Shown here in pieces: positions 1 to 9,974 of a stretch of DNA of 64,000 nt. The DNA is taken from contig NZ_VJOY01000007.1 in the NCBI RefSeq assembly GCF_007109405.1, positions 186,001-250,000 of the forward strand, in the 5' to 3' direction. The notes beneath the pieces were generated by a model. The model did not search any database and was not told the DNA's origin. It worked only from the letters and a program-made list of their open reading frames with translations. The translations under genes were made by a program, and so were the position numbers. Source of the DNA: Pseudomonas mangiferae (GTDB lineage: Bacteria > Pseudomonadota > Gammaproteobacteria > Pseudomonadales > Pseudomonadaceae). Within the stretch, counting starts at the first letter, position 1; each line of letters starts with the position of its first letter.

Positions 1-1
1 G

Positions 2-370
2 CGGGACGATGGCCGGGTCGACGTGGTGAACCGCTGCCGCACCCGCGACGGCGAGTGGAAGGAGGTCCACGGCGAGGCCGAGGCGCAGGTGGCCGGCCAG
101 ACCGACAAGCTGTGGGTGCGCTTCGATAACGCCTTCAGCGCGCTGTTCCCGAAACTGGCCCGCGGGCAGTACTGGGTGCTGTATGTGGACGCCGACTACC
201 AGACCGCCGTGGTCGGCCACCCGGACCGCGACTACCTGTGGCTGCTGTCACGCCGCCCGGAGGTGGAGGGCAGCACCCGCGAGCACCTGCTGGACGTGGC
301 CCGGGGCCAGGGCTTCGACACCTCGCAACTGATCTGGCGCGCGCCCGACGCCGCCATTGCCGCGCCCTGA
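2..370 (+). CDS. blc: Outer-membrane lipocalin lipoprotein (Blc family), C-terminal part
   Basis: This is the 3' end of a gene whose start lies left of the window; the frame is open from base 2. The 122 visible residues match the second half of bacterial lipocalins: a DGRVDVVNRC strand, then RFDNAF, a YWVLYVDADYQTAVVG stretch and the hallmark DYLWLLSR. The family forms a beta-barrel anchored to the outer membrane and binds fatty acids or lysophospholipids. An in-frame GTG at 23 could be mistaken for a start, but the conserved residues before it show the gene is cut by the window edge. The signal peptide and lipobox cannot be seen. Confidence 0.85.
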   Translation, partial: RDDGRVDVVNRCRTRDGEWKEVHGEAEAQVAGQTDKLWVRFDNAFSALFPKLARGQYWVLYVDADYQTAVVGHPDRDYLWLLSRRPEVEGSTREHLLDVARGQGFDTSQLIWRAPDAAIAAP

Positions 371-487
371 TCCGGGCGTTCCCGGCCACATGCCGAGCCG
401 GCATTTCCTCGCTATGATGCCCGGCAGGCACGAGGACGGCCGCCGCCGGCGGCCACTCGCTCGTCACCCGATTCGGAGTGTCCCCCC

Positions 488-1453
488 ATGCAGAACCTGT
501 ATCCGGAGATCAAGCCCTACGCCCGCCACGAGCTGGCGGTCGAGGAGCCCCACGTTCTCTACATCGACGAGAGCGGCTCGCCCGACGGCCTGCCGGTGCT
601 GTTCGTCCACGGTGGTCCCGGCGCGGGCTGCGACAGCCTGAGCCGGCGCTTCTTCGACCCCAGCCTCTACCGCATCGTCACCTTCGACCAGCGCGGCGCC
701 GGTCGCTCCACCCCCTATGCCAGCCTGGAGAACAACACCACCTGGCACCTGGTGGAGGACATGGAGCGCATCCGCGAGCACCTGGGCATCGACAAATGGG
801 TGCTGTTCGGCGGCTCCTGGGGCTCCACCCTGTCCCTGGCCTATGCCCAGACCCACCCGGACCGCGTCCACGCGCTGATCCTGCGGGGCATCTTCCTGTG
901 CCGGCCCCAGGAGTTCCACTGGTTCTACCAGGAGGGCGCCAGCCGCCTGTTCCCCGACTACTGGCAGGACTACCTGGCGCCGATCCCGGCGGAGGAGCGC
1001 GGCGACCTGATGCAGGCGTTCTACCGGCGCCTCACCGGCACCGACGAGATCGCCCAGATGCAGGCCGCCAAGGCCTGGTCCTGCTGGGAAGGCCGTACCG
1101 CCACCCTGCGACCCAACCCCCAGGTGGTGGAGCGCTTCCACGACAAGGCGCTGTCCATCGCCCGTATCGAGTGCCACTTCTTCGTCAACGACGCGTTCCT
1201 CGAGCCCGACCAGCTGCTCCGGGACATGCCGAAGATCGCCCACCTGCCAGGCGTCATCGTCCATGGCCGCTACGACGTGGTGTGCCCCCTGGACAACGCC
1301 TGGGCGCTGCACCAGGTCTGGCCCAACAGCGAGCTGCAGATCGTCCGCGATGCCGGCCACGTGGCCGGCGAGCCGGGCATCGCCGACGCCCTGGTGCGGG
1401 CTGCCGACGAGATGGCCCGGCGCCTGCTGGACGTGCCGCCGGACGACGCATGA
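488..1453 (+). CDS. pip: Proline iminopeptidase (prolyl aminopeptidase)
   Basis: Predicted cytoplasmic alpha/beta-hydrolase of peptidase family S33 that removes N-terminal proline from peptides. The 321-residue length is usual for the family. The oxyanion-hole motif HGGPGAGC lies at residues 41-48, the nucleophile elbow GGSWGS puts the serine at 110, and the late acid (GRYDVVCP) and histidine (DAGHVAGEP) segments complete the triad. The ATG at 488 comes before the conserved [11 protein letters not shown] start. The stop overlaps the dtd start by four bases (ATGA), so the two genes are probably cotranscribed. This pip-dtd pairing is also what I recall for P. aeruginosa PA5080-PA5079. Confidence 0.93.
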   Translation: MQNLYPEIKPYARHELAVEEPHVLYIDESGSPDGLPVLFVHGGPGAGCDSLSRRFFDPSLYRIVTFDQRGAGRSTPYASLENNTTWHLVEDMERIREHLGIDKWVLFGGSWGSTLSLAYAQTHPDRVHALILRGIFLCRPQEFHWFYQEGASRLFPDYWQDYLAPIPAEERGDLMQAFYRRLTGTDEIAQMQAAKAWSCWEGRTATLRPNPQVVERFHDKALSIARIECHFFVNDAFLEPDQLLRDMPKIAHLPGVIVHGRYDVVCPLDNAWALHQVWPNSELQIVRDAGHVAGEPGIADALVRAADEMARRLLDVPPDDA

Positions 1454-1887
1454 AGGGGCTGATCCAGCGGGTCCGCGGGGCCCGGGTGGAAATCGCCGGC
1501 GAGGTGGTGGGTGCCATCGACCAGGGTTTGCTGGCGCTGGTGGGGGTGGAGCCCCAGGACGACCAGGCCAGCGCCGATCGCCTGCTGCACCGGTTGCTCA
1601 ACTACCGGGTCTTCGGCGACGACCAGGGGCGGATGAACCGCTCCCTCAGCGACGTCGGCGGCGGGCTGCTGCTGGTTTCCCAGTTCACCCTGGCCGCCGA
1701 CACCCGCAGCGGCCTGCGCCCCAGCTTCTCCAGCGCCGCGCCGCCGGCCCTGGGCGAGGCGCTGTTCGACTACCTGCTGGCCCAGGCCCGCACGCGGCAT
1801 CCCCAGGTGGCCAGCGGGCGCTTCGGCGCCGACATGCAGGTGCACCTGATCAACGACGGGCCGGTGACCTTTCTGCTGGAAACCTGA
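1450..1887 (+). CDS. dtd: D-aminoacyl-tRNA deacylase
   Basis: Hydrolyses D-aminoacyl-tRNAs, and Gly-tRNA(Ala) in many bacteria, to keep D-amino acids out of protein. The 145-residue length fits the DTD family. Both active-site signatures are present: SQFTLAAD near residue 79 and the cross-subunit [10 protein letters not shown] motif at the C-terminus. The ATG at 1450 overlaps the pip stop as ATGA. An open frame continues far upstream of this ATG but only as the shadow frame of pip. In PAO1 the next genes are opgGH as I recall; here the next gene is an ABC transporter binding protein. Confidence 0.95.
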   Translation: MKGLIQRVRGARVEIAGEVVGAIDQGLLALVGVEPQDDQASADRLLHRLLNYRVFGDDQGRMNRSLSDVGGGLLLVSQFTLAADTRSGLRPSFSSAAPPALGEALFDYLLAQARTRHPQVASGRFGADMQVHLINDGPVTFLLET

Positions 1888-2062
1888 GGCGCTGGCCTGC
1901 TTCTTGCCTCGCCAGACGCTGTCGGCGGGCCGGTAACAGGTCGCCCCGCCGCGCCGGCCTCTAATGTCCACTCGCCATCCACGCCCGTGCCGGTTAGCAT
2001 TCGCCGCGTCCCGTGGCCTGCCGGCAACGGCGCTCCGACCATCCGCCCATCGAGGAAAGGGA

Positions 2063-2854
2063 ATGAAGAAGCTTCTCGCGTCACTGTTGTTTTCCGCCTG
2101 CGCACTGACCGGGCTGGCCCACGCCGGCGCCCTCGACGAGGCGGTGAAGCGCGGCACGCTGCGCGTCGGCATGGACCCGACCTACATGCCCTTCGAAATG
2201 ACCAACAAGCGCGGCGAGATCATCGGCTTCGAGGTGGACGTGCTCAAGGCAATGGCCAAGGCCGCCGGGGTCAAGCTGGAGCTGGTCTCCACCGGCTATG
2301 ACGGGATCATCCCGGCCCTGCTGACCGACAAGTTCGACATAATCGGCTCGGGCATGACCCTGACCCAGGAGCGCAACCTGCGCATCAACTTCTCCGAGCC
2401 GTTCATCGTGGTGGGCCAGACCCTGCTGATCCGCAAGGAGCTGCAAGGCGAGATCAAGTCCTACAAGGACCTCAACGACGGCAAGTACCGGATCACCTCG
2501 AAGATCGGCACCACCGGCGAGATGGTGGCCAAGAAATTGATCGGCAAGGCCCAGTACCATGGCTTCGACAACGAGCAGGAAGCGGTGATGGACGTGGTCA
2601 ACGGCAAGGCCGATGCGTTCATCTACGACGCCCCCTACAACGTCGTCGCGGTGAACAAGGCCGGCGCCGGCAAGCTGGTCTACCTGGACGAGCCCTTCAC
2701 CTACGAGCCCCTGGCCTTCGGCCTGAAGAAGGGCGACTACGACAGCCTGAACTGGATCAACAACTTCCTGCACCAGATCAAGGCCGACGGCAGCTACGAT
2801 CGGATCCACGCCAAGTGGTTCAAGAACACCGACTGGCTCAAGGACATGGAATAA
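2063..2854 (+). CDS. Polar amino-acid ABC transporter, periplasmic binding protein
   Basis: Extracytoplasmic solute-binding protein of family 3, 263 residues. A Sec signal peptide (MKKLL, then a hydrophobic stretch ending AHAGA) occupies about residues 1-19. The mature part begins with the family signature RGTLRVGMDPTYMPFE, and GFEVDVLKAMAK and DGIIPALL follow. The ATG at 2063 is chosen over longer in-frame starts because it sits just after an AGGAAAGG ribosome site and directly heads the signal peptide. The permease and ATPase genes follow on the same strand. The likely ligand is a polar or acidic amino acid or related compound, but the sequence does not settle which. It corresponds in position to PA5076. 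Confidence 0.88.
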   Translation: MKKLLASLLFSACALTGLAHAGALDEAVKRGTLRVGMDPTYMPFEMTNKRGEIIGFEVDVLKAMAKAAGVKLELVSTGYDGIIPALLTDKFDIIGSGMTLTQERNLRINFSEPFIVVGQTLLIRKELQGEIKSYKDLNDGKYRITSKIGTTGEMVAKKLIGKAQYHGFDNEQEAVMDVVNGKADAFIYDAPYNVVAVNKAGAGKLVYLDEPFTYEPLAFGLKKGDYDSLNWINNFLHQIKADGSYDRIHAKWFKNTDWLKDME

Positions 2855-2926
2855 CCCTCCCGCGCACCCGGCCGGGCGGCGGATCGCGTCGCCCGGCCCG
2901 CTTCCCGACCGCTGCCGAGAGTTCAC

Positions 2927-3889
2927 GTGATCAAGAAGAAACGCCTCCTCTGGCCCTGGCACCTGCTCACCGGGCTGATCCTGGTCGGCCTGGCCATCGC
3001 CCTCTGGTATTCCACCTCGCTGATTTCCTACGAGTGGCGCTGGAACCGCGTGCCGCAGTATTTCGCCTACCACGCGGAGGAGGCGCAGCGCGCCGCCGAC
3101 TACGGCCGGGTTGAGTCCATCGACGCGGACGGCAGCCGGGCCAGGCTGGTGCTGTCCGCCGAGAGCGGTGGGCAGCAGGTGGTGGAGGTGGACCGTGACA
3201 GCCTGCAGGTGGCGGTGGGCGACGACGTCAGCGAGGGCGACAGCCTCGGCGTGACCCGCCACTGGGCCGCCGGCCCTCTGCTCTGGGGGCTGTGGACCAC
3301 CCTGTGGATTTCCATGGCGTCCGGTGCCCTCGGATTGCTCATCGGCCTGGCCACCGGCCTTTGCCGGCTGTCCCCTAACCCGACCCTGCGGGACCTGTCC
3401 ACGGTGTACGTCGAGCTGGTGCGCGGCACGCCGCTGCTGGTGCAGATCTTCATCTTCTATTTCTTCATCGGCACGGTGCTCAACCTGTCCCGGGAGTTCG
3501 CCGGGGTGGCCGCCCTGGCGCTGTTCACCGGTGCCTACGTGGCGGAGATCGTTCGCGCCGGCGTGCAGTCCATCGCCCGCGGCCAGGACGAGGCGGCTCG
3601 CTCCCTGGGCCTCAATGCCGCTCAGTCCATGCGCCACGTAGTGCTGCCCCAGGCCTTCAAGCGGGTGTTGCCGCCCCTGGCCGGGCAGTTCATCAGCCTG
3701 GTGAAGGACACCTCCCTGGTCTCCGTGATCGCCATCACCGAGCTGACCAAGAGTGGCCGCGAAGCCATCACCACCTCGTTCTCCACCTTCGAGATCTGGT
3801 TCTGCGTGGCCGCCCTCTACCTCGTCATCAACCTGCCGCTGTCGCACCTGGCCGGCCGGCTCGAACGGAGGCTCGGCCAAAGTGATTGA
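2927..3889 (+). CDS. Polar amino-acid ABC transporter permease with an extra periplasmic segment
   Basis: Inner-membrane permease of the HisM/GlnP type, 320 residues. The C-terminal two thirds hold the usual helices and the EAA loop ([31 protein letters not shown] spans about residues 223-253) that docks onto the ATPase. Oddly, the first helix (residues 8-28) is separated from the permease core by about 80 soluble residues, including a beta-rich stretch with [11 protein letters not shown] and a second acidic part, most likely periplasmic. The start is GTG at 2927; I see no better ATG. The last eight bases overlap the ATPase gene, indicating translational coupling. Confidence 0.87.
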   Translation: MIKKKRLLWPWHLLTGLILVGLAIALWYSTSLISYEWRWNRVPQYFAYHAEEAQRAADYGRVESIDADGSRARLVLSAESGGQQVVEVDRDSLQVAVGDDVSEGDSLGVTRHWAAGPLLWGLWTTLWISMASGALGLLIGLATGLCRLSPNPTLRDLSTVYVELVRGTPLLVQIFIFYFFIGTVLNLSREFAGVAALALFTGAYVAEIVRAGVQSIARGQDEAARSLGLNAAQSMRHVVLPQAFKRVLPPLAGQFISLVKDTSLVSVIAITELTKSGREAITTSFSTFEIWFCVAALYLVINLPLSHLAGRLERRLGQSD

Positions 3890-4616
3890 AGTCCGCGATC
3901 TGGTGAAGGTCTTCGATACCCGCGGGCAGGTGGTGCGCGCGGTGGACAACGTTTCCACCCAGGTGGCCCGGGGCGAGGTGCTGGTGGTGATCGGCCCGTC
4001 CGGCTCCGGCAAGTCCACCTTCCTGCGCTGCCTGAACGGCCTGGAGGCCTTCGACGCCGGCTCGGTGAGCATCGACGGCGTCGACCTGGCCGACCCGCGT
4101 ACCGACATCAACGCCTATCGGCGGGAAGTCGGCATGGTGTTCCAGCATTTCAACCTGTTCCCCCACATGACCGTGCTGGAGAACCTCTGCCTGGCGCAGA
4201 AGGTGGTGCGCAAGCGCGGCAAGGCCGAGCGCGAGGACAAGGCGCGGGCGCTGCTGGCCAAGGTGGGCATCGCCCAGAAGGCCGCCGAGTACCCGTCGCG
4301 GCTGTCCGGTGGCCAGCAGCAGCGGGTGGCCATCGCCCGGGCGCTGTGCATGGAGCCGAAGGTGATGCTGTTCGACGAACCCACCTCGGCGCTGGACCCG
4401 GAGATGGTCGGCGAGGTGCTGGACGTGATGAAGACCCTGGCGCTGGAAGGCATGACCATGGTCTGCGTCACCCACGAGATGGGGTTCGCCCGGGAAGTGG
4501 CGGACCGAGTGCTGTTCTTCGACCATGGCAAGCTGCTGGAGGACGCGCCGCCGGCGCAGTTCTTCGACGCCCCGCGGGACCCCCGGGCCCAGGCGTTCCT
4601 GCGCCAGGTCCTCTAG
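3882..4616 (+). CDS. Polar amino-acid ABC transporter ATP-binding protein
   Basis: Cytoplasmic ATPase subunit that powers the importer encoded just upstream; 244 residues, typical of GlnQ/HisP proteins. Walker A is GPSGSGKST near residue 38, the Q-loop is [13 protein letters not shown], the ABC signature is LSGGQQQR, Walker B is [12 protein letters not shown], and the switch histidine lies in VTHEMGF. It starts with GTG at 3882 inside the end of the permease gene (8-base overlap). The three genes form a binding protein-permease-ATPase operon with a single permease gene, so the permease presumably acts as a homodimer. Confidence 0.93.
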   Translation: MIEVRDLVKVFDTRGQVVRAVDNVSTQVARGEVLVVIGPSGSGKSTFLRCLNGLEAFDAGSVSIDGVDLADPRTDINAYRREVGMVFQHFNLFPHMTVLENLCLAQKVVRKRGKAEREDKARALLAKVGIAQKAAEYPSRLSGGQQQRVAIARALCMEPKVMLFDEPTSALDPEMVGEVLDVMKTLALEGMTMVCVTHEMGFAREVADRVLFFDHGKLLEDAPPAQFFDAPRDPRAQAFLRQVL

Positions 4617-4623
4617 CCGTCCC

Positions 4624-5115
4624 TCAGCCGGCGCGGCCCAGCAGGCGCCGCCGGATGCCCTCGGGCATGTCCTCGTCGTCCGCCGGGTGGCGGGCCGCGG
4701 TCGCCGGCTCGATCCCCTGGGTCTCCAGCCAGGCCAACGCGTACTCGCGCAGCTGCGCGCGCTGGTAGGCCTGCCAGGCCTCGCGCGCCCTGGGAAACCG
4801 CTCCAGCTCGTATTCGAAGGTCCGCAACGGCCGTCGCCCGCCGAGGGCGGCGGTCAGCAGCGGATGGGCGTGGGGATCGTCCAGCTCGAAGAGAAAGGCT
4901 TCCCGCAGGGCCAGGCGCTGTTCGCTGTCCAGCGGCTCCAGGCGGCGGTAGCGCTCGGGATCGTCCTCCACCAAGCGCCGGGTGTCGTCGTCGGCGCGGC
5001 TGTCGCGCTCCAGGGCGAGCAACCGGCCCTCGTCCAGGTCCAGGTAGTGCTCGCCCTGGCCGGGCTCGTCCAGCAGCCGTTCCAGGCGGTCCATGTCGAT
5101 GGTCAGTGTGCGCAT
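4624..5115 (-). CDS. UPF0158 family protein
   Basis: A 163-residue acidic, soluble protein with no signal peptide or membrane helix. The start MRTLTIDMDRLERLLDE, the YLDLDEGRLL segment and the later DRRxL-like ERYRRLEPLDSEQRLALREAF stretch match the uncharacterised UPF0158 family found in many bacteria; no biochemical function is established. It is convergent with the ABC transporter genes, ending only 7 bases beyond their last stop, with no clear terminator between. It lies upstream of rsmE on the same strand but 75 bases separate them in the opposite order of transcription, so it may be the last gene of the rsmE-tat transcript or independent. Confidence 0.75.
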   Translation of the reverse strand: MRTLTIDMDRLERLLDEPGQGEHYLDLDEGRLLALERDSRADDDTRRLVEDDPERYRRLEPLDSEQRLALREAFLFELDDPHAHPLLTAALGGRRPLRTFEYELERFPRAREAWQAYQRAQLREYALAWLETQGIEPATAARHPADDEDMPEGIRRRLLGRAG

Positions 5116-5190
5116 GAGGCCTCCGCGTTCGGCATGAAACCCATAGACCGCCGCCGGATCAGGGCGTGCGGCCCGCGGCGTGCGGCACCT

Positions 5191-5898
5191 TCAGAACAGG
5201 CGGGCCAGCAGGGCGGTGACCGCCGTCTCGACCCGCAGGATACGCTCCCCCAGCTGCACCGGCGCCAGGCCGGCGGCGGCGAGTTTCTCCACCTCGTAGG
5301 GAATCCAGCCGCCTTCCGGGCCGATGGCCAGGGTCACCGGGCCTTCCACCGCCCGCGGGCAGGGCGGATGCTCGCCGGGGTGGCCTAGCAGCCCCAGGCT
5401 GCCCGCGGCGAGGGCGGGCAGGCGGTCCTCGACGAAGGGCTTGAAGCGTGGCTCGATGAGCACCTCGGGCAAGCGCGTGTCCCGGGCCTGTTCCAGGCCG
5501 AGGACCAGTTGCTCGCGGATCGCCGCGGGTTCGAGGAAGGGGGTCTGCCAGAAGCTCTTCTCCACCCGGTAGCTGTTGAGCAGCACCAGGCGTGGGACGC
5601 CCATGGCGGCGACCGTCTGCAGCACCCGGCGCAGCATCTTCGGTCGCGGCAGGGCCAGCAGCAGGGTCAGGGGCAGCTTGGCCGGCGGCGGCCGGTCCAG
5701 GGTCAGGCGCAGCTCCGCTTCGCCGGCGTCCAGGCGCAGCAGCTCGCCCTGGCCCATGGCGCCGTCCAGGCGGCCGACCCGCAGGGTGTCGCCGGCCTGG
5801 GCACGGTGCACTTCCTGCAGATGGTGCAGGCGCCGGTCCCGCAGGATCGCTCGGTCCGCCGCGACGAAATCGGCGTCTTCCAGCAGCAGCAGGTTCAC
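5191..5898 (-). CDS. rsmE: 16S rRNA m3U1498 methyltransferase
   Basis: SPOUT-class methyltransferase that uses S-adenosylmethionine to methylate U1498 of 16S rRNA; 235 residues. The N-terminal PUA-like part begins [11 protein letters not shown], and the C-terminal SPOUT knot shows [12 protein letters not shown] and [11 protein letters not shown], the cofactor-binding loops. The start is GTG at 5898, inside the tatC stop (GTGA), so it is coupled to tatC; the much longer open frame upstream is only a shadow of tatC. Placement after tatC matches PA5071 as I recall it. Confidence 0.93.
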   Translation of the reverse strand: MNLLLLEDADFVAADRAILRDRRLHHLQEVHRAQAGDTLRVGRLDGAMGQGELLRLDAGEAELRLTLDRPPPAKLPLTLLLALPRPKMLRRVLQTVAAMGVPRLVLLNSYRVEKSFWQTPFLEPAAIREQLVLGLEQARDTRLPEVLIEPRFKPFVEDRLPALAAGSLGLLGHPGEHPPCPRAVEGPVTLAIGPEGGWIPYEVEKLAAAGLAPVQLGERILRVETAVTALLARLF

Positions 5899-6683
5899 GG
5901 CAGCGGTGCAGGCGGCTGGCTGCGGCTCTCGTCCGCTTCTTCCGCCTCGCGGCGGCGGCGGACCATGCCGCCGAAGAACACTCCTACCTCGAACAGCAGC
6001 CACATGGGCACCGCCAGCAGGGTCTGGGAGAACACGTCCGGCGGCGTCAGCACCATGCCCACGACGAAGCAGCCGATGATCACGTAGGGGCGGATCTTGC
6101 GCAGGTAGGCCACGTCCACTACGCCGATCCAGATCAGCAGCACCACCGCCACGGGAATCTCGAAGGCGACCCCGAAGGCGAAGAACAGGGTCATGACGAA
6201 GTCCAGGTAGCTGCTGATGTCGGTCATCATCGACACCCCTTCCGGGGTCACGCTGGCGAAGAAGTGGAAGATCAGCGGGAACACCAGGAAATAGGCGAAG
6301 GCCATGCCGCCGTAGAACAGCACCACGCTGGACACCAGCAGCGGCACGGCGATGCGCTTCTCGTGGCGATACAGGCCCGGGGCGATGAACCCCCACACCT
6401 GGTGGAGGATCACCGGCATGGCGAGGAACAGGGCCACCACCAGGGTCAGCTTGAACGGCGTGAGGAAGGGCGACGCCACGTCGGTGGCGATCATGGTCGC
6501 CCCTTCCGGCAGGTACTGGCGCAGGGGCAGGGAAACCAGGGTGTAGATCTTCTGGGTGAAGTAGAACAGCCCGGCGAAGATCAGGAACACCGCCGCCACG
6601 CAGCGCAGCAGGCGCGTCCGCAGTTCGGCGAGGTGGGAGACCAGGGGCATTTCCGGGTCGAGGTCGGGCTTCTGCTCGCTCAT
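5895..6683 (-). CDS. tatC: Twin-arginine translocase subunit TatC
   Basis: Core receptor subunit of the Tat system, which exports folded proteins carrying twin-arginine signal peptides. At 262 residues it has the expected six hydrophobic segments. The cytoplasmic N-terminus carries the conserved [15 protein letters not shown], and the signal-peptide binding face includes [15 protein letters not shown]. The C-terminus is charged ([12 protein letters not shown]). The start overlaps the tatB stop by four bases and the stop overlaps the rsmE GTG, giving a tightly coupled tatABC-rsmE transcript. Confidence 0.97.
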   Translation of the reverse strand: MSEQKPDLDPEMPLVSHLAELRTRLLRCVAAVFLIFAGLFYFTQKIYTLVSLPLRQYLPEGATMIATDVASPFLTPFKLTLVVALFLAMPVILHQVWGFIAPGLYRHEKRIAVPLLVSSVVLFYGGMAFAYFLVFPLIFHFFASVTPEGVSMMTDISSYLDFVMTLFFAFGVAFEIPVAVVLLIWIGVVDVAYLRKIRPYVIIGCFVVGMVLTPPDVFSQTLLAVPMWLLFEVGVFFGGMVRRRREAEEADESRSQPPAPLP

Positions 6684-7237
6684 GGCTGGCGGGGGGGCTG
6701 CGGCGACGGGTCGGTGGAGGAGCGGGCCGGCTCGCCAGTGGCTGGCAGGCCGGTGACGGGCTGGACGGGGAGGGGCTCACCGAGGGCCGGCAGACTGGAG
6801 GCCGGCTCGCCGGGCACCGCGCCAACGGGCAGCGCCGGCGAGGGTGCGCCGGGTACGAATGGCGCGGCCGGCTGGACGCCGGGCGGCGTGTCCACCAGCG
6901 GGTCGGCGGGCGGGGCGGCCACGTCCGGGCGCGGTTCGGGGTGCAGTGCAGCGGCCAGCACCTCGGGGGAGCCGGCGGTGGGCTGGCCCGCAGGCGGCTG
7001 GATGCTCTGCTTGATCTCCCGCTCCAGGGCGAGGATCTGCTCGTTGTGCAGCTGGCGGCGAATCTCGTCGGCGCCGATCTCCCGCTCCACTTCCCGCTTG
7101 ATGGCGTTGAAGCTGCGCTTGAGGCGGCCGACCCACAGGCCGGCGGTGCGCGCCGCGCCCGGCAGCCGCTCGGGGCCGAGCACCAGCAGCGCCACCAGGC
7201 CGATCAGCAGCAACTCGCTGAAGCTGATACCGAACAT
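6680..7237 (-). CDS. tatB: Twin-arginine translocase subunit TatB
   Basis: Inner-membrane partner of TatC that receives the signal peptide; 185 residues. It opens with the single transmembrane helix [20 protein letters not shown] and the GPERLP hinge, followed by an amphipathic helix ([16 protein letters not shown]). From about residue 75 the tail is rich in proline, glycine and alanine and looks disordered; TatB tails vary in length and are not essential for the fold. It lies 10 bases after tatA and overlaps tatC as ATGA. Confidence 0.95.
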   Translation of the reverse strand: MFGISFSELLLIGLVALLVLGPERLPGAARTAGLWVGRLKRSFNAIKREVEREIGADEIRRQLHNEQILALEREIKQSIQPPAGQPTAGSPEVLAAALHPEPRPDVAAPPADPLVDTPPGVQPAAPFVPGAPSPALPVGAVPGEPASSLPALGEPLPVQPVTGLPATGEPARSSTDPSPQPPRQP

Positions 7238-7247
7238 GGCGCGATCC

Positions 7248-7505
7248 TCAGTCCCGGCGCGCCGGCTCGTCGACCTTGTGGGCGTCGGCCTCGAAGGTGT
7301 GCGGCGGGTTCAGCGGCTGGCCCGGCGGCGGGGTCACCGGCTGCTGCGGCGGCCGCACCTCGTCTTCCTCGCTGTTCATGGCCTTGCGGAAGCCCTTAAT
7401 GGACTCGCCCAGGTCGGAGCCGAAGTTCTTCAGCTTCTTGGTGCCGAACACCAGCACCACCACGACCAGCAGGATCAGCCAGTGTTTCCAGTCGAAAATG
7501 CCCAT
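7248..7505 (-). CDS. tatA: Twin-arginine translocase subunit TatA
   Basis: Pore-lining subunit of the Tat translocase; 85 residues. It begins [19 protein letters not shown], the N-in helix, followed by the [14 protein letters not shown] hinge and amphipathic helix conserved in TatA/E proteins; the rest is a proline-rich acidic tail. I use the ATG at 7505, not the longer in-frame start at 7562, because the family begins at MGIFD and the extra 19 residues overlap hisE. It starts 19 bases after the hisE stop and is the first gene of tatABC. Confidence 0.95.
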   Translation of the reverse strand: MGIFDWKHWLILLVVVVLVFGTKKLKNFGSDLGESIKGFRKAMNSEEDEVRPPQQPVTPPPGQPLNPPHTFEADAHKVDEPARRD

Positions 7506-7524
7506 CAGCGTGTACCTCGGGAAG

Positions 7525-7863
7525 TCAGGAAAGGGTATCGGCGCGGGCGGCCTTCTCGGCATGCCCGGACAGGCCGAAGCGTCGCTCCAGTTCGTCCAGC
7601 ACCGCCTGGGGGTGCTGGCCGAGGGCGGCGAGCATGACCAGGCTGTGGAACCACAGGTCCGCGGTCTCGTAGACCAGCGCGGACATGTCGCCGCCGGCGG
7701 CGGCGTCCTTGGCGGCGAGGATGGTCTCCACCGATTCCTCGCCGACCTTTTCCAGAATCTTGTTCAGGCCCTTGTGGTAGAGGCTGGCGACGTAGGAGCT
7801 GTCCGGCGCCGCACCCTTGCGCGCCTCCAGCACCTCGGCCAGGCGACTCAGGGTATCACTCAT
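7525..7863 (-). CDS. hisE: Phosphoribosyl-ATP pyrophosphatase
   Basis: Catalyses the second step of histidine biosynthesis, phosphoribosyl-ATP to phosphoribosyl-AMP. The 112-residue all-alpha protein of the MazG-like superfamily shows the metal-binding [14 protein letters not shown] segment and the [10 protein letters not shown] helix. The start overlaps the end of hisI by 8 bases. As usual in Pseudomonas, hisI and hisE are separate genes placed away from the main his loci and next to tatA, whereas in Escherichia they are fused. Confidence 0.95.
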   Translation of the reverse strand: MSDTLSRLAEVLEARKGAAPDSSYVASLYHKGLNKILEKVGEESVETILAAKDAAAGGDMSALVYETADLWFHSLVMLAALGQHPQAVLDELERRFGLSGHAEKAARADTLS

Positions 7864-8257
7864 GGGCGTGCCCCTTGGCGTAGATGGCGTGGGGGTCCTT
7901 GAGCACCGGCTCGACGATCTGCCAAGCGCCGTCGCGGAAGACCCGGTAGAAGCAGCTCTCGCGACCGGTGTGGCAGGCGATGCCGCCCAGTTGCTCCACC
8001 TGCAGGATCACCACGTCGGCGTCGCAGTCCAGGCGCAGCTCGTGGAGCTTCTGCACGTGCCCGGAATCCTCGCCCTTGCGCCACAGTTTGCCCCGGGAAC
8101 GCGACCAGTAGATGGCGCGCTGCTCGGCGACGGTCAGGGTCAGGGACTCGCGGTTCATCCAGGCCATCATCAGGATGCGCCCGCTCGCGTGGTCCTGGGC
8201 GATCGCCGGGACCAGGCCGTCGGCGTTCCAGTGAATCTCGTCCAGCCAGTCTTTCAT
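7856..8257 (-). CDS. hisI: Phosphoribosyl-AMP cyclohydrolase
   Basis: Zinc enzyme for the third step of histidine biosynthesis, opening the adenine ring of phosphoribosyl-AMP; 133 residues. The MAWMNRES motif, the [18 protein letters not shown] segment and the metal ligands in RLDCDADV and [11 protein letters not shown] are all present. The ATG at 8257 ([10 protein letters not shown]) fits the family start better than an in-frame alternative at 8305. It overlaps hisE by 8 bases. About 100 bases separate it from ubiB upstream. Confidence 0.95.
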   Translation of the reverse strand: MKDWLDEIHWNADGLVPAIAQDHASGRILMMAWMNRESLTLTVAEQRAIYWSRSRGKLWRKGEDSGHVQKLHELRLDCDADVVILQVEQLGGIACHTGRESCFYRVFRDGAWQIVEPVLKDPHAIYAKGHAHE

Positions 8258-8360
8258 GTCGTCGTGGGTCCGCCTTCGTGGACGTGGCAGCTGAGCCGCC
8301 CGCACCGGGTCGGGTGCGTGCGGCCGGGTCGGCTAGTGTGCCAGCCGGGCGGGCGACTGG

Positions 8361-9974
8361 CTATCGACGCACCACCAGGAAGAGCCCGGCGGCGCCCATC
8401 AGCCACGCGGGCCAGGCCGCCAGGCTGGTGATGGCCATGCCGCCGGCCAGGGTGGCGACGCCACCGGCCAGCAGCATCGCGCCCACCAGCCGCAGGGGCA
8501 AGTCGCGGCGGCGCTCGCGCCACGGCGGCGCCGGGTCGCGGGCATGGGGCTGGGCCATGCGCTCCAGCAGGTCGCGGGTCATGTTCGCCAGGTGCGGCAC
8601 CTGCTCGGCCTGGGCCTTGAGGTCTGCCAGCAGCCTCTTGGGACTGACCCGCTGGCGCATCCAGCGTTCCAGGTACGGCCGGGCGGTGGACCAGAGGTCC
8701 AGGTCGGGGTAGAGCTGGCGGCCAAGGCCCTCGATGTTCAGCAGGGTCTTCTGCAGCAGGACCAGCTGCGGCTGGATCTCCATGTTGAAGCGCCGCGCGG
8801 TCTGGAACAGGCGCAGCAGCAGCTGGCCGAAGGAAATGTCCTTGAGCGGCTTCTCGAAGATCGGCTCGCAGACGGTGCGGATCGCCGCCTCGAACTCGTT
8901 GACCTTGGTTTCCTGGGGCACCCAGCCGGAATCGATGTGCAGCTGGGCCACCTTACGGTAGTCGCGCTTGAAGAAGGCCACCAAGTTGCGCGCCAGGTAA
9001 TCCTGATCCTCGGGGGTGAGGCTGCCGACGATGCCGCAGTCGATGGCGATGTACTGCGGGTCCCAGGGCTGCCGGGTGCTGACGAAGATGTTCCCCGGGT
9101 GCATGTCGGCGTGGAAGAAGCTGTCGCGGAACACCTGGGTGAAGAAGATTTCCACCCCGCGCTCGGCCAGCAGCTTGAGGTCGGTGCGCTGGTCCGCCAG
9201 GGCGGCGAGGTCGGTCACCGGGATGCCGTAGATGCGCTCCATCACCAGCACCCGCGGGCGGCAGTAGTCCCAGTACACCTGGGGCACGTAGAGCAGCGGC
9301 GAGCCGTCGAAGTTGCGCCGCAATTGGCTGGCGTTGGCCGCCTCGCGCAGCAGGTCCAGCTCGTCGTAGATGACCTTCTCGTAGTCGCTGACCACCTCCA
9401 CCGGGTGCAGGCGGCGCGCCTCCCGCGACACCCGCTCGGCGAGGCGGGCGAGGATGAACAGCCAGGCGATGTCCTGGCGGATCACCGGCTTGAGGTTCGG
9501 CCGCACCACCTTGACCACCACCTCCTCGCCGCTCTTGAGCTGGGCGGCGTGGACCTGGGCCACCGAGGCCGAGGCCAGCGGCTGTCGCTCGAAGCGGGCG
9601 AAGGCCTGGGCGATGGGCATCCCCAGCTGCTCCTCGATCAGGGCGATGGCCAGGTCCGGGTCGAACGGCGGCACCTTGTCCTGGAGAAACGCCAGCTCGC
9701 AGGCGATGTCGTCCGGCAGCAGGTCGCGACGGGTGGAGAGGATCTGCCCGAACTTGATGAAGATCGGCCCCAGGTCTTCCAAGGCCAGGCGCACCCGCGC
9801 GCCCCGGGACAGGGTCAGCGGGCGCCGTGGCAGCCAGCGCCAGGGCAGGACGAAGCGCAGCATGCGCAGCCACCAGGGCAGCAGCGGCAGGTCGTCGAAG
9901 ATCAGGTCGTCGAGGCGGTAGCGGATCACCACGCGCTGGATGCGCAGCAGGCGGCGGACGGCGAGCAACTTCAT
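8361..9974 (-). CDS. ubiB: Ubiquinone biosynthesis accessory ATPase UbiB
   Basis: Membrane-associated atypical kinase-like ATPase (ABC1/ADCK family) needed for coenzyme Q synthesis; 537 residues. The KFGQ motif ([14 protein letters not shown], near residue 105), the alanine-rich nucleotide loop [12 protein letters not shown] and the catalytic region [11 protein letters not shown] with DCGIVG mark the kinase-like core. Two C-terminal hydrophobic helices (about residues 498-537) anchor it. The ATG overlaps the ubiJ stop by four bases, so ubiE-ubiJ-ubiB form one coupled transcript. Confidence 0.96.
   Translation of the reverse strand: MKLLAVRRLLRIQRVVIRYRLDDLIFDDLPLLPWWLRMLRFVLPWRWLPRRPLTLSRGARVRLALEDLGPIFIKFGQILSTRRDLLPDDIACELAFLQDKVPPFDPDLAIALIEEQLGMPIAQAFARFERQPLASASVAQVHAAQLKSGEEVVVKVVRPNLKPVIRQDIAWLFILARLAERVSREARRLHPVEVVSDYEKVIYDELDLLREAANASQLRRNFDGSPLLYVPQVYWDYCRPRVLVMERIYGIPVTDLAALADQRTDLKLLAERGVEIFFTQVFRDSFFHADMHPGNIFVSTRQPWDPQYIAIDCGIVGSLTPEDQDYLARNLVAFFKRDYRKVAQLHIDSGWVPQETKVNEFEAAIRTVCEPIFEKPLKDISFGQLLLRLFQTARRFNMEIQPQLVLLQKTLLNIEGLGRQLYPDLDLWSTARPYLERWMRQRVSPKRLLADLKAQAEQVPHLANMTRDLLERMAQPHARDPAPPWRERRRDLPLRLVGAMLLAGGVATLAGGMAITSLAAWPAWLMGAAGLFLVVRR

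Noticed and set aside
478-1887. 469-codon frame suggesting a long N-terminal extension of dtd
   Set aside because: The first 324 residues are the out-of-frame reading of pip; dtd has its normal start at 1450 with an ATGA overlap.
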